43,982 nucleotides of DNA from QNFN01 sp033722135 (GTDB lineage Bacteria; Pseudomonadota; Gammaproteobacteria; QNFN01). Both the position numbers and the translations under genes were made by a program. The stretch lies in NCBI GenBank assembly GCA_033722135.1, contig JAWVZO010000002.1, positions 1 through 43,982 of the forward strand, in the 5' to 3' direction. Below, piece by piece: positions 34,140 to 42,702 of the stretch; position 1 is the stretch's first letter; the number at the start of each line of letters is the position of its first letter. A model generated the notes under the pieces. That model did not search any database, was not told the DNA's origin, and saw only the letters and a program-made list of their open reading frames with translations.

Positions 34140-35030
34140 ATGTCCCGATCCGATCCTGCACAGACCCCCGTCGCGTTCCTCGGACTGGGCATCATGGGCG
34201 GGCCCATGGCGGGGCATCTCGCCGCGGCCGGCTACCCCGTCACGGTCTACAACCGGACCGGATCGAAAGCCGAGGCGTGGGTCGAGAAACACGGCGGCAA
34301 GAGCGCGCCCACGCCCAAGGAGGCGGTCCGCGGCGCGGCGATCGCGTTCAGCTGCGTGGGCAACGACGATGACCTCCGCTCGGTCACCCTCGGTGAGGAC
34401 GGGGCGTTCGGCGGCATGGAGAAAGACGCGATCTACGTCGACAACACCACCGCGTCGGCCGACATCGCGCGCGAGCTGGCGGATGCTGCCAGGGAACGCG
34501 GGTTCCACTTCCTGGACGCACCGGTGTCCGGGGGCCAGGCCGGAGCCGAGAACGGCCAGCTGACGGTGATGGTGGGCGGCGACGAGAGCGCCTTCGAACG
34601 CGCCAAGCCGGCGATGGACAGCTACGCCAAGGCGGTGACCCTGATGGGCGAGGCCGGCGCGGGACAGCTGACCAAGATGGTCAACCAGATCTGCATCGGC
34701 GGCCTGGTGCAGGCCCTGGCCGAGGGGCTCAACTTCGCCCAGCGGGCCGGTCTCGACGTCGAGCGGGTCCTCGACGTGATCTCCAAGGGCGCGGCCCAGT
34801 CATGGCAGATGGAGAACCGCGGCAGCACGATGATCCGCGACGAGTTCGAGTTCGGCTTCGCCGTGGACTGGATGCGGAAGGATCTCGGCATCTGCATGGC
34901 TGAGGCGAAGCGCAACGGCAGCCTGCTCCCGGTCACCGCGCTGGTCGACCAGTTCTACGCCGCGGTCCAGTCGCGCGGCGGCAACCGCTGGGACACCTCG
35001 AGCCTGATGCGCCTGCTGACCAAGCCGTAA
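34140..35030 (+). CDS. NAD(P)-dependent beta-hydroxyacid dehydrogenase
   Basis: The 296-residue dehydrogenase belongs to the 3-hydroxyisobutyrate / tartronate-semialdehyde reductase family. Seen are the dinucleotide-binding GLGIMG (15-20) at the N-terminus, the substrate-binding DAPVSGGQAGAENGQL (127-141), the catalytic K179 in GAGQLTKMVNQ and the NRT pattern after the second strand, which favours NADP. Length is standard. The substrate cannot be read from the sequence: GlxR, MmsB, GarR and glyoxylate/succinic-semialdehyde reductases look alike. AAGGAGG at 34127-34133 is an ideal ribosome-binding site. The 119 bases between mltD and this gene hold no clear terminator. Confidence 0.92.
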   Translation: MSRSDPAQTPVAFLGLGIMGGPMAGHLAAAGYPVTVYNRTGSKAEAWVEKHGGKSAPTPKEAVRGAAIAFSCVGNDDDLRSVTLGEDGAFGGMEKDAIYVDNTTASADIARELADAARERGFHFLDAPVSGGQAGAENGQLTVMVGGDESAFERAKPAMDSYAKAVTLMGEAGAGQLTKMVNQICIGGLVQALAEGLNFAQRAGLDVERVLDVISKGAAQSWQMENRGSTMIRDEFEFGFAVDWMRKDLGICMAEAKRNGSLLPVTALVDQFYAAVQSRGGNRWDTSSLMRLLTKP

Positions 35031-35063
35031 GTCGCGGTCCGGGCATCCCGGCACCGTCGCCCG

Positions 35064-35999
35064 GTGGCGCGATTGGCACCGCCGACCGGCAACGGCCAGG
35101 ATCCCGCGGAGGCGCGCACCGGTGCGCTGTTCGCGGCCGGGGCGTTCCTGATCTGGGGCGGCTTCCCGCTCTATTTCAAGCTGGTCGCCGAGATCCCGGC
35201 GGGCGAGGTCCTCGGCCACCGCATCCTGGGCTCGATGCTGTTCGTGGCCCTCCTCCTGTCGCTGCTCGGGCGGTGGCGGGAGGCGCGCGAAGGCCTCCTC
35301 TCTCCGTCTCTCCGGCGGCGCCTGACCCTATCCGCGCTGCTGATCTCGGTCAACTGGCTGGTCTTCATCTGGGCGATCGCCCACGACCGGGTGCTCGACG
35401 CCAGCCTGGGCTACTTCATCAACCCGCTGGTCAACGTCGTGCTCGGCGTGTTGCTGCTGGGCGAGCGATTGCGACCGCTGCAGTGGACCGCGATCGGGCT
35501 GGCGTTCCTCGGCGTGGCGAACCTCGTCTGGCAGCAGGGCGCGCTGCCGTGGATCTCGCTCGTCCTCGCGCTCTCCTTCGGCTCGTACGGGCTGGTACGC
35601 AAGCAGACGTCGATCGGCGCGTTGAGCGCGCTGTTCGTCGAGACCCTGCTGTTGGCCCCGCTCGCCGTCATCTACCTCGTCTACCTCGACCTGGCGGGCG
35701 CGGGACACTTCCTGCGCGGCCCGCTGGCCACCGACGGGCTCCTGGTCCTCGCCGGGGTGCTGACGGCGCTGCCGCTGCTGCTGTTCGGCGGCGCGGCCCG
35801 GCGCCTCCGGCTCTCCACGCTGGGGCTGCTCCAGTACAGCGTGCCGACCGCGCAATTCCTCCTGGCGGTGTTCGTCTTCGGCGAGCCGTTCACGCCTGGC
35901 CACGCCGCGACATTCGCGATCATCTGGACCGCGCTGGGCCTCTACGCGCTCGACCTCCTGCGCCGGCAGCGCGAAGTCGAAAGGCTGCGCGGGCGGTAA
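35064..35999 (+). CDS. rarD: RarD-type EamA-family transporter
   Basis: The 311-residue integral membrane protein has ten predicted membrane helices in two EamA repeats. RarD features are FLIWGGFPLYFKLV near the N-terminus, AHRILGS-type EVLGHRILGSMLF, ISVNWLVFIWAI, ASLGYFINPLVNVVLGVLLLGERL and LGLLQYSVPTAQFLLAVFVFGEPF. Relatives are listed as chloramphenicol-sensitive proteins and drug/metabolite exporters, but the real substrate is not known. The GTG start at 35064 lies 33 bases after the dehydrogenase and the two may share a transcript. Confidence 0.92.
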   Translation: MARLAPPTGNGQDPAEARTGALFAAGAFLIWGGFPLYFKLVAEIPAGEVLGHRILGSMLFVALLLSLLGRWREAREGLLSPSLRRRLTLSALLISVNWLVFIWAIAHDRVLDASLGYFINPLVNVVLGVLLLGERLRPLQWTAIGLAFLGVANLVWQQGALPWISLVLALSFGSYGLVRKQTSIGALSALFVETLLLAPLAVIYLVYLDLAGAGHFLRGPLATDGLLVLAGVLTALPLLLFGGAARRLRLSTLGLLQYSVPTAQFLLAVFVFGEPFTPGHAATFAIIWTALGLYALDLLRRQREVERLRGR

Positions 36000-36017
36000 T
36001 CCCCCGCACTCGGCGGG

Positions 36018-37301
36018 TCACTCGCTGAGCTTGTCGCTGGCCCGCGACAGGCGATCGACCAGCGTACGGAGGAACACCCGGTGGAAGCGGAGCTGGGTGT
36101 CCTTGGAGAGCTGTTCGATCAGCGTGGCGTTGATCTTCATGATGCTGACCAGGCTGGTGACCAGGATGGTCGCGGTGCGCTTGGTCTTGGTGATGTAGCC
36201 CATCTCGCCGAAGCAGTCGCCGCGGCGCAGGATGGCGATCGACTTGGTGCCCTTGCGCACCAGCACCGACCCGGTGACGATGACGTAGAACGCGTCGTCG
36301 ATCTCACCCTCGGTGATGATCTCCTCGCCGGGCTGGTAGTCCTGCCAGACGGTCGCGCGCAGGATCTCCCAGATCTCCGTATCGGCGAAATCCTGGAAGA
36401 AGTCGAGCTGGCGCACGGCGTTGTAGCGTTCCTGGTTGTAGAGGTCGTCCTCGGCCTCACCGAGGTCGCCGACGGTACTGAGCTCGGCGGCGAACTCGAG
36501 TCCGGACTGGAACCGCTTGTCGGGGTCCTTGGCCAGAGCGCGCTCGATGACCAGCTCGAGGTCGGCCGGCAGTTCGTTGCGGAAGAAACGCAGCTTGGCG
36601 GGCTCGTCGTTGATCACCTTGTTGAGCAGGGTCGAGATCTTGTCCGAGGCGAACGGGTGACGGCCGGTGAGCAGCTCGTAGAGGATCACGCCGAGGGAGA
36701 AGAGATCGGTCCGGCTGTCGACCTCCAGGTCGTTGATCTGCTCCGGCGACATGTAGAGCGGTGAACCCATAACGCCGAGCGGCTGGGTCACGGACATGTC
36801 GCCCTCGGTGAACAGCGCGATGCTGAAGTCGCCGACCTTCACGTCCATGTCCGGGGTCACGAGGATGTTGCCGGGCTTGATGTCGCGGTGCACGACGCCG
36901 TTGCGATGGGCGTAGTCGAGCGCCTTGGCACATTTGAAGACGATCTCGATGACCTTGTCGACCGGCAGCAGCGACTCGGGCTTGCAGAACGGCTTGAGGG
37001 TGTTGCCGTCCTGGATCAGCTCCATGACGATGTAGCAGATGTCGCCCTCGACGCCGGCGTCGAAGATGCTGAGGATGTTCGGGTGGTGCAGGCGCCCGGC
37101 CGTGTGCGCCTCGTTGAAGAACATCTTGCGGTTGCGCGCCGCCCGGTCGCCGCCGACGACCGAATCGTTGTGCTGGACCTTGATCGCCACCTCGCGGTCG
37201 ACGAAGGAGTCGTAGCCGAGGAACACGATGCCCATGCCGCCGCGGGCGATCTCGTCGAGCACCTCGTACTTGCCGAGCCGGCTCGGTATCCCTTCGGTCA
37301 T
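36018..37301 (-). CDS. Ser/Thr protein kinase fused to a cyclic-nucleotide-binding domain
   Basis: The 427-residue protein joins a Hanks-type kinase (about 10-275) to a cNMP-binding domain (about 300-415). The kinase has the glycine loop IARGGMG, K41 (AIKV), E64, HRDIKPGN (D140, K142, N145), MSPEQ and all catalytic residues. The magnesium loop reads DFS rather than DFG (158-160). The cNMP domain keeps the phosphate cassette FGE at 364-366 and Arg375 (TKRTATI), so it may still bind cAMP or cGMP. There is no membrane helix, unlike PknB-type kinases. The ATG at 37301 has GAGGAG and AGGA in front; the longer GTG-started frame was rejected. A diguanylate cyclase is the next gene upstream, suggesting linked second-messenger signalling. 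Confidence 0.93.
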   Translation of the reverse strand: MTEGIPSRLGKYEVLDEIARGGMGIVFLGYDSFVDREVAIKVQHNDSVVGGDRAARNRKMFFNEAHTAGRLHHPNILSIFDAGVEGDICYIVMELIQDGNTLKPFCKPESLLPVDKVIEIVFKCAKALDYAHRNGVVHRDIKPGNILVTPDMDVKVGDFSIALFTEGDMSVTQPLGVMGSPLYMSPEQINDLEVDSRTDLFSLGVILYELLTGRHPFASDKISTLLNKVINDEPAKLRFFRNELPADLELVIERALAKDPDKRFQSGLEFAAELSTVGDLGEAEDDLYNQERYNAVRQLDFFQDFADTEIWEILRATVWQDYQPGEEIITEGEIDDAFYVIVTGSVLVRKGTKSIAILRRGDCFGEMGYITKTKRTATILVTSLVSIMKINATLIEQLSKDTQLRFHRVFLRTLVDRLSRASDKLSE

Positions 37302-37348
37302 GTTCCTGTCTCCTCGGGTGCGGCATGAGGGTGCATGGGGTGCCGTGC

Positions 37349-37397
37349 ATTCTAGCCGCGCGTGCACGTCGCGACCATGCCGGCCGAGGCGGCATGG
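37349..37397 (-). promoter_or_regulatory. Candidate promoter and dyad ahead of the kinase gene
   Basis: On the minus strand TAGAAT (37349-37354) could be a -10 box with a start about 41 bases before the kinase ATG. A perfect 8-base inverted repeat, CCATGCCG at 37375-37382 and CGGCATGG at 37390-37397 with a 7-base centre, covers the -35 region. It could be an operator, or the hairpin end of the diguanylate cyclase transcript; no T-run follows it. Confidence 0.4.
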
Positions 37398-37442
37398 CCC
37401 GGTGATTCCCGCATGGGAACGCGCGTGAGTCCCGCGTGGACG

Positions 37443-39173
37443 CTACGACTCGAGCGAGGTGTCGTAGAAACGGATACCGTCGCGGCCCGACGCCTTGGCG
37501 CTGTACATCGCCACGTCGGCCTTGTGGGTCAGCGTGTCCGCATCCTCGCCGTCGAGCGGGAACATGCTGACCCCGATGCTCGCCCCGAGCTGGTGCCGCA
37601 CCCCCTGGACCTCGATCGGACGACAGATCTCCTCGTGGATCTTCTCGGCAACCGTGGCGGCGTCCTCGGGATGCTCCATCGCCCCGACGATCACCGTGAA
37701 CTCGTCGCCGCCGATACGTGCGACCGTGTCCGCGCTGCGCACGCTGTCGGCGAGGCGGTCGGCGATCTCCTTGAGCACGCCGTCACCGACGTTGTGCCCG
37801 TAGCGGTCGTTGATCGGCTTGAACCGGTCGAGGTCGATGAACAGCACGGCGAGTTCCTTGCCCTCGCGCTTTGCGAGGCGGATCTGCTGGCCCAGCCGGT
37901 CAAGGTAGAGGGTGCGGTTGGGCAACGCGGTGAGCACGTCGTGGTGTGCGAGGTGCTTGAGGTGCTCCTCGGTCATCTTGCGCTGGGTGATGTCGGAGAA
38001 GATGCCGATCATGCGCGTGATCCGGCCCTCGTCGTCGCGTATCGCGGTGATGGTGAGCCATTCCGGGTAGATCTCGCCGTTCTTGCGCCGGTTCCAGATC
38101 TCGCCGCGCCAGCTGCCGTTGTCACGGATCTCCTGCCACATGTCGGCGTAGAACGCCTCCTCGTGACGCCCCGACTTGAGCAGGTTCGGCTTGCGACCGA
38201 CGGCCTCGGCGGCGGTGAATCCGGTGATCGTCGTGAACGAGGGGTTGACCGACTCGATCACCCCGTCGGAGTCGGTCACGACGATCCCTTCGAGGGCGTT
38301 GTCGATGATCAGCGAGGCGAGCTGCAGTCGCTGCTCGGCCTGCTTGCGGTCGGTGATGTCGACCACTAGGCCCTCGATCGCCGCGATCCGGCCCTTGTCG
38401 TCGACGCTTCCCGCCCCCTGCTCCCAGACGTGCCGCGTATCGCCGTTCCGGGTGTGAATGCGGTACTCGAGCTGGTAGCGCTCGCCCTCGGCAAGGGCCC
38501 GGGCGATGTTCTCGTCGACCCGCTGCCGGTCGTTGGGATCGATCATCTCGCCGAAACGCCCGGGGCGGCGTAGCAGTTCCTCGTCGGACAGTCCGGTCAG
38601 CTCGATGCAGCCCTCGCTGACGAAATCGAGGACATGACCGGGGCGCGCCGGCCCTCGGTAGGCCATCCCCGGCAGGTTGCCGAGGAGGGTCTCCATCTGC
38701 CGCTGGCTCTGGCCGAGTTTGCGCGACAGCCGGGCGTAACCTTCGCTCTCGCGCTGGATCTTCCGGTTGGCATCTTCGAGTTCGCGCGTGCGCTCCGCGA
38801 CCCGCTTCTCGAGCACGTGCTGGGCACGGCGCAGCTCGACCTCGGTCTCGCGGAGCTCGTTGATCGCCGGCATCCAGCGAGCGAATCCGTAGGCGAGGCA
38901 GACCACCGCGCCGAGTTGGCCGATGTAGCGGGTCAGGAGATCATCGACACCTGACCAGGCCCTGGGGAGAATCTCGCGCAGTCCCGTGCTGCTGAAGCCG
39001 ATCTCGATCAGCATGCCGAACAGCAGCAACGAGAACCCCACGCTGATCGCGAGCCAGCCGGGGACGCGTTCGACGTCGAGTCGCCTGCTGTGGCGCACGA
39101 AAACGATCAGCACCAGGCAAGTCAGCCCGGCCGCAAGCAACTGGGCAAGCAGCAGCAACTCGTCCAAGGTCAC
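37443..39173 (-). CDS. Membrane-bound PAS-PAS-GGDEF diguanylate cyclase
   Basis: The 576-residue inner-membrane enzyme makes cyclic di-GMP from GTP. It has three membrane helices (about 6-27, 41-60, 84-100), a coiled coil (105-165), two PAS domains (about 159-276 with a PAC, and 285-398) and a GGDEF domain (about 408-570). The active-site motif is GGDEF at 488-492, preceded by the inhibitory RxxD site (RSAD, 479-482) at the canonical five-residue distance, so feedback inhibition is expected. No EAL domain is present. It starts with GTG at 39173 after AGGGAGG; the longer frame upstream is Arg-rich non-coding sequence. It is followed by the kinase-cNMP gene on the same strand and is divergent from fabI. 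Confidence 0.94.
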   Translation of the reverse strand: MTLDELLLLAQLLAAGLTCLVLIVFVRHSRRLDVERVPGWLAISVGFSLLLFGMLIEIGFSSTGLREILPRAWSGVDDLLTRYIGQLGAVVCLAYGFARWMPAINELRETEVELRRAQHVLEKRVAERTRELEDANRKIQRESEGYARLSRKLGQSQRQMETLLGNLPGMAYRGPARPGHVLDFVSEGCIELTGLSDEELLRRPGRFGEMIDPNDRQRVDENIARALAEGERYQLEYRIHTRNGDTRHVWEQGAGSVDDKGRIAAIEGLVVDITDRKQAEQRLQLASLIIDNALEGIVVTDSDGVIESVNPSFTTITGFTAAEAVGRKPNLLKSGRHEEAFYADMWQEIRDNGSWRGEIWNRRKNGEIYPEWLTITAIRDDEGRITRMIGIFSDITQRKMTEEHLKHLAHHDVLTALPNRTLYLDRLGQQIRLAKREGKELAVLFIDLDRFKPINDRYGHNVGDGVLKEIADRLADSVRSADTVARIGGDEFTVIVGAMEHPEDAATVAEKIHEEICRPIEVQGVRHQLGASIGVSMFPLDGEDADTLTHKADVAMYSAKASGRDGIRFYDTSLES

Positions 39174-39363
39174 GGGCCTCCCTGACACCGCCCCGGTCGC
39201 CGATGGGGCACCCCTCCTGCCCCGGCATGGAACTACCTTACCATGCCGGGCCCGACCGCGAGGCGGACGGCGCGCTTCACGCTGGGCGTCGATTTCTGTA
39301 TTTTTGACCCGCGGCCGTGCCGCGTCCGTCGTATTGTATCCACCACCGCCACGGGGAAGAGTA

Positions 39364-40146
39364 ATGGCCCTACTCGCCGACAAGCGCGTCCTGATCGTCG
39401 GGGTCGCAAGCGAACGTTCGATCGCCTGGGGCATTGCCAAGGCGATGCATCGCGAAGGCGCGCAAATCGCCCTGACCTACCAGAACGACAAGCTCCACGA
39501 GCGGGTCTCGAAGCTGGCGGAACAGGTCGAGGCCGACCCCGTCCTGCCGCTCGACGTCGCCGACGACGGCCAGATCGAGGCCGCCTTCGCCAGGCTGGAC
39601 GAGGAATGGGGGGGGCTGGACGGCATCGTGCATGCCGTTGCCTACGCACCGCGGGAGCAGCTTGCCGGACGCTACGTCGACGCGGTCGACCGCGAGGGGT
39701 TCCGCATCGCGCACGACATCAGTTCCTACAGCCTGGCCGCGCTGACCCGTGCCGGGCGGCCCCTGATGCACGGCCGCAACGGTGCCGTGCTGACCCTGAC
39801 CTACCTCGGCGGCGTACGCACCTGCCCCCACTACAACGTCATGGGCCTGGCCAAGGCCAGCCTCGAGGCGAACGTGCGCTACCTTGCGGAATCGCTCGGC
39901 GAGGAGGGCATCCGGGTCAACGGGATCTCTGCGGGCCCGATCAAGACGCTGGCCGCCGTCGGCATCAGCGACTTCCGCAAGCTGCTCGACCACACCGCGG
40001 CCAACGCGCCGCTGCGCCGCAACGTGACCATCGACGAAGTCGGCAATGCCGCGGCGTTCCTCTGCTCGGATTACGCCTCGGGCATCACCGGTGAGATCCT
40101 CTACGTCGACGCCGGATACAACACGACCGGCATCACCATACGCTGA
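39364..40146 (+). CDS. fabI: Enoyl-[acyl-carrier-protein] reductase FabI
   Basis: The 260-residue NADH-dependent short-chain reductase completes each cycle of fatty-acid synthesis. It has GVASERSIAWGIA (cofactor site), Y147, the catalytic Y157 and K164 (Y-x6-K in HYNVMGLAKAS), SAGPIKTLAA and a normal C-terminus. E. coli residue G93, where triclosan and diazaborine resistance mutations fall, is Ala93 here (VAYAP), as in several natural FabI enzymes. The spacer between the divergent cyclase and fabI holds TTGACC at 39304-39309 and TATTGT at 39332-39337, too far apart (22) for a standard promoter. It converges on ppiD, as in Pseudomonas. Confidence 0.97.
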   Translation: MALLADKRVLIVGVASERSIAWGIAKAMHREGAQIALTYQNDKLHERVSKLAEQVEADPVLPLDVADDGQIEAAFARLDEEWGGLDGIVHAVAYAPREQLAGRYVDAVDREGFRIAHDISSYSLAALTRAGRPLMHGRNGAVLTLTYLGGVRTCPHYNVMGLAKASLEANVRYLAESLGEEGIRVNGISAGPIKTLAAVGISDFRKLLDHTAANAPLRRNVTIDEVGNAAAFLCSDYASGITGEILYVDAGYNTTGITIR

Positions 40147-40176
40147 GCCGCCCGGCCGAGGACCGGCCGACCCGGC

Positions 40177-42087
40177 TCAGAGGTTTTCCTGGTTGATCTC
40201 GATGCTGGCCCGGCTGCGCACCCCGTCGACGACGCCGGCCATCTCGCTGCTGGCATGCACCCGGGCGAGCGCCTCGCGCAGCCGCGTCTCGTCGACCTGC
40301 GAATCGGGCTCGCCGGCCTCCACCCCGCGCAGCAGGATCAGCGCGTAGGCGCCGGTGCCGGTCTCGACTCCGGTCGCGCTGACCGAGCCCTCCGCGGGTC
40401 GCGGCAGTCGGAACGCGGTCCGCACGACCGCCAGCGGCTGCGCGGTGGCATCGCGCCGCATCCCCTCGACCTCGACGGCCTCCAGGTCGGCCTCGGCTGC
40501 GAGCGCCTCCAGGCTGCCGCCGGAACGAAGCCGTTCGAGCAGTTCCTCGCCACGCTCGCGCGCCAACTCGCTGGCGCGCTCCTGACGGTAGCGTTCCTCG
40601 ACCGCGTCCCTGATCTCGTCGAGCTCGGGCACGCGCGCCGCCTTGCGCTCGGCGAGCCGGAGCACGAGCAGGCGCCCGTCGCCCAGCTCGAGCACCTGGC
40701 TGTTGAGCCCCTCGTCGAGCACCTCCGGAGAGAAGGCCGCGGCCAGCACCCGCGGCTCGGCGAGAGGCCAGGCCTCGCCGTCGTCCCGGGACAACCAGGG
40801 ACTCCGCTGGATATCGAGATCGAGCGTCTCGGCTGCCGCGTCGAGGGAGTCGGGATGCTCGTAAGCGAGATTGGCGAGCGTCTCCGAGCGGTCGAAGAAG
40901 ACCTGCTCGGCCTCGCGCCGACGGTAGATCTCCTCGAGGCTGTCGGCCATCTCATCGAACGTGGGTGCACCCTGGCCGCGCACGTCGGTCACCTGGATCA
41001 GGTGGTAGCCGAACGCGGATCTGATCGGCTCGCTGATCTCGTCGACCTCGAGCGCGAACGCCGCGCTCTCGAAAGCCGGATCCATCATGCCGCGGCCGAA
41101 GTAGCCGAGGTCTCCCCCCTCGGCAGCCGAGCCCGGGTCCTCCGACTCGGCGCGCGCGAGTTCGGCGAAATCGGCACCCTCGACGAGTTTCTCGCGGAGG
41201 GCTTCGGCGCGGGCCATCACCTGCTCGCGCGTCGCCTCGTCGGCGTCGGCGGGGACCTCGAGGAGGATGTGCCGGGCGCGGCGCTCCTCGTCCGCGGCGA
41301 AGCGGGATTTCTCCTCCTCGTAGAGCCGTTCCAGGGTCGCCCGATCGGGCTCGCCGATGGCCGAGGCGAGGTTCTCGATGCTCAGTTCGACGTAGTCGAG
41401 ACGGACCTGTTCGGGCTCGGCGAAGAGCGCGCTGCGCTTCTCGTAGAACGCCTGCAACTCGGCCTCCGTGGGCTCGGGAAGCGACGCCGGGTCGGCCGGC
41501 GGAATCACGAGGTAGCTCACGTCCCGCCGCTGCAACTGCAGGCGGAGCGCCTCGTCCAGCTCGGCCTCGGTGACGAAGCTGCTCGTCCCCAGACCGCCGA
41601 GCAACTGCTCGACGAGCAGCTGGCTGCGCAGCTGCTGCTCGTACTGCTCGGGTGTGAGTCCCACCTGGGCCAGGCGGGTCCGGTAGAGATCACGGTCGAA
41701 GCGTCCCGCGGTCTGGAACTCCGGGGTCGAGGTGATGCGCTGGGCGAGCTGGGTCGCACCCACCCTGAAACCGTGCTCGAGCGCGGTATCGACGAGCACG
41801 ATCTCCTCGATGAGACGATCGAGGGCCTCGCGTCGCAGGGTCTGTTCGTCGAGCAACTCGGGGCGGAAGTTGCCACCGAGCAGGGCCTGCAACTGCTGGC
41901 GGTAGGACTGGTAGGCGTTGGCGAACTCGCGCTGGCCGATCTCGCGATCGTTGACCTTGGCGACCACGACCGCGCCGCCGCCGGTCATGTACGAGTAGAC
42001 GCCGGTGAAGGCGAAGGGGATGGCGATCAGGGCGAGCAGGGTAATCCCCAGCCAGCCCTTGGCATGTTGGCGTATCGAGCTCAGCAT
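40177..42087 (-). CDS. ppiD: Periplasmic folding factor PpiD (SurA-like, one parvulin domain)
   Basis: The 636-residue protein is anchored in the inner membrane by one helix (about 12-34) with a periplasmic body. It works at the Sec translocon exit as a chaperone. After a SurA-N-like helical region (about 40-190, including RREALDRLIEEIVLVDTA) comes a parvulin domain (about 268-368) with ARHILLEVP, EGGDLGYFGRGMMDPAFE and FGYHLIQVTDVR. A long C-terminal chaperone region follows. Whether isomerase activity survives is uncertain, since E. coli PpiD has little. It sits after hupB and two tRNA genes, in the standard order. No promoter is obvious within the 51 bases after the hairpin, so it may depend on readthrough or on signals inside the tRNA spacer. 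Confidence 0.95.
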   Translation of the reverse strand: MLSSIRQHAKGWLGITLLALIAIPFAFTGVYSYMTGGGAVVVAKVNDREIGQREFANAYQSYRQQLQALLGGNFRPELLDEQTLRREALDRLIEEIVLVDTALEHGFRVGATQLAQRITSTPEFQTAGRFDRDLYRTRLAQVGLTPEQYEQQLRSQLLVEQLLGGLGTSSFVTEAELDEALRLQLQRRDVSYLVIPPADPASLPEPTEAELQAFYEKRSALFAEPEQVRLDYVELSIENLASAIGEPDRATLERLYEEEKSRFAADEERRARHILLEVPADADEATREQVMARAEALREKLVEGADFAELARAESEDPGSAAEGGDLGYFGRGMMDPAFESAAFALEVDEISEPIRSAFGYHLIQVTDVRGQGAPTFDEMADSLEEIYRRREAEQVFFDRSETLANLAYEHPDSLDAAAETLDLDIQRSPWLSRDDGEAWPLAEPRVLAAAFSPEVLDEGLNSQVLELGDGRLLVLRLAERKAARVPELDEIRDAVEERYRQERASELARERGEELLERLRSGGSLEALAAEADLEAVEVEGMRRDATAQPLAVVRTAFRLPRPAEGSVSATGVETGTGAYALILLRGVEAGEPDSQVDETRLREALARVHASSEMAGVVDGVRSRASIEINQENL

Positions 42088-42138
42088 CTCGGCATGTCCG
42101 CGAGGGTACGGGGCACGTGGATTCGGCGGTCCGAAACG

Positions 42139-42171
42139 CAGCAGGGCGTTCCGGTCTAGAACGCCCTGCTG
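42139..42171 (-). terminator. Long hairpin between tRNA-Asp and ppiD
   Basis: A perfect 13-base-pair stem (42139-42151 with 42159-42171) with a seven-base loop begins seven bases after the 3' CCA of tRNA-Asp. On the minus strand it is followed by CGTTTCGG, so the U-tract is only three. It could terminate the hupB-tRNA transcript or act as a processing or stability element. Confidence 0.6.
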
Positions 42172-42177
42172 GTGATC

Positions 42178-42254
42178 TGGCGGAGCGGACGGGACTCGAA
42201 CCCGCGACCCCCGGCGTGACAGGCCGGTATTCTAACCAACTGAACTACCGCTCC
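42178..42254 (-). tRNA. tRNA-Asp (anticodon GUC)
   Basis: A 77-base cloverleaf including an encoded 3' CCA. The acceptor stem GGAGCGG pairs with CCGCTCC, the discriminator is G, and the anticodon GTC is at 42218-42220 (minus strand). The D arm (GTTCAGTTGGTTAGAAT) and T arm (GCGGGTTCGAGTCCCGT) are standard. It carries the G34-U35 context that receives queuosine, the substrate of the GluQ encoded at 13.8 kb. Nine bases separate it from tRNA-Val. Confidence 0.98.
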
Positions 42255-42263
42255 GAATTCTGC

Positions 42264-42339
42264 TGGTGGGTGCTGAGGGATTTGAACCCCCGACATTCGC
42301 CTTGTAAGGGCGACGCTCTCCCAACTGAGCTAAGCACCC
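42264..42339 (-). tRNA. tRNA-Val (anticodon UAC)
   Basis: A 76-base cloverleaf including an encoded 3' CCA, acceptor stem GGGTGCT pairing with AGCACCC, discriminator A, and anticodon TAC at 42304-42306 (minus strand). The D arm TAGCTCAGTTGGGAGAGC and T arm GGGGGTTCAAATCCCTC are regular. The gene starts 12 bases after the hupB stop with no terminator between, so it is probably cut from a hupB-tRNA mixed transcript. Confidence 0.98.
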
Positions 42340-42351
42340 ACGAAAAGCGCG

Positions 42352-42624
42352 TCAGTTTACGGCATCTTTCAGGGCTTTGCCAGGCTTGAACGCGGGCGCC
42401 TTCGAGGCCGGAATCTGGATCTCTTCCCCGGTCTTCGGGTTGCGTCCCTTGCGCGCGTCGCGCTGGCGGACCAAGAAGCTGCCGAAGCCGACGACGGAGA
42501 CCTGATCGCCCCTCTTCAGCGCCCCGGTGACGGCATCGACCATGGCCTCGACGGCGCGCCCGGCCTGGGCCTTGGAGAGGTCGGCCGCCTCGGCGACGGC
42601 ATCGATCAGATCTGCTTTGTTCAT
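42352..42624 (-). CDS. hupB: DNA-binding protein HU-beta
   Basis: The 90-residue nucleoid protein bends DNA and binds as a dimer. The whole family pattern is present: MNKADLIDAVAEAADLSKAQ, GDQVSVVGFGSF, the beta-arm with RKGRNPKTGEEIQIPASKAPAFKPGKAL. The RNPKTG motif holds the arm-tip proline. AAGGA lies eight bases before the ATG. The strong promoter upstream suits its abundance. It follows lon as in E. coli and Pseudomonas. Confidence 0.98.
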   Translation of the reverse strand: MNKADLIDAVAEAADLSKAQAGRAVEAMVDAVTGALKRGDQVSVVGFGSFLVRQRDARKGRNPKTGEEIQIPASKAPAFKPGKALKDAVN

Positions 42625-42702
42625 TGGGTAATCCTTTGCTGGTCTGGTGGGTTCGGCCGGCGTCTTCCGCGCATCGGCCAGGTGGGGAAAAGGGTGGCGG
42701 AA

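Noticed and set aside
39304..39337. fabI promoter from TTGACC and TATTGT
   Set aside because: The spacer is 22 bases, outside the 16-18 range; no better pair was seen.
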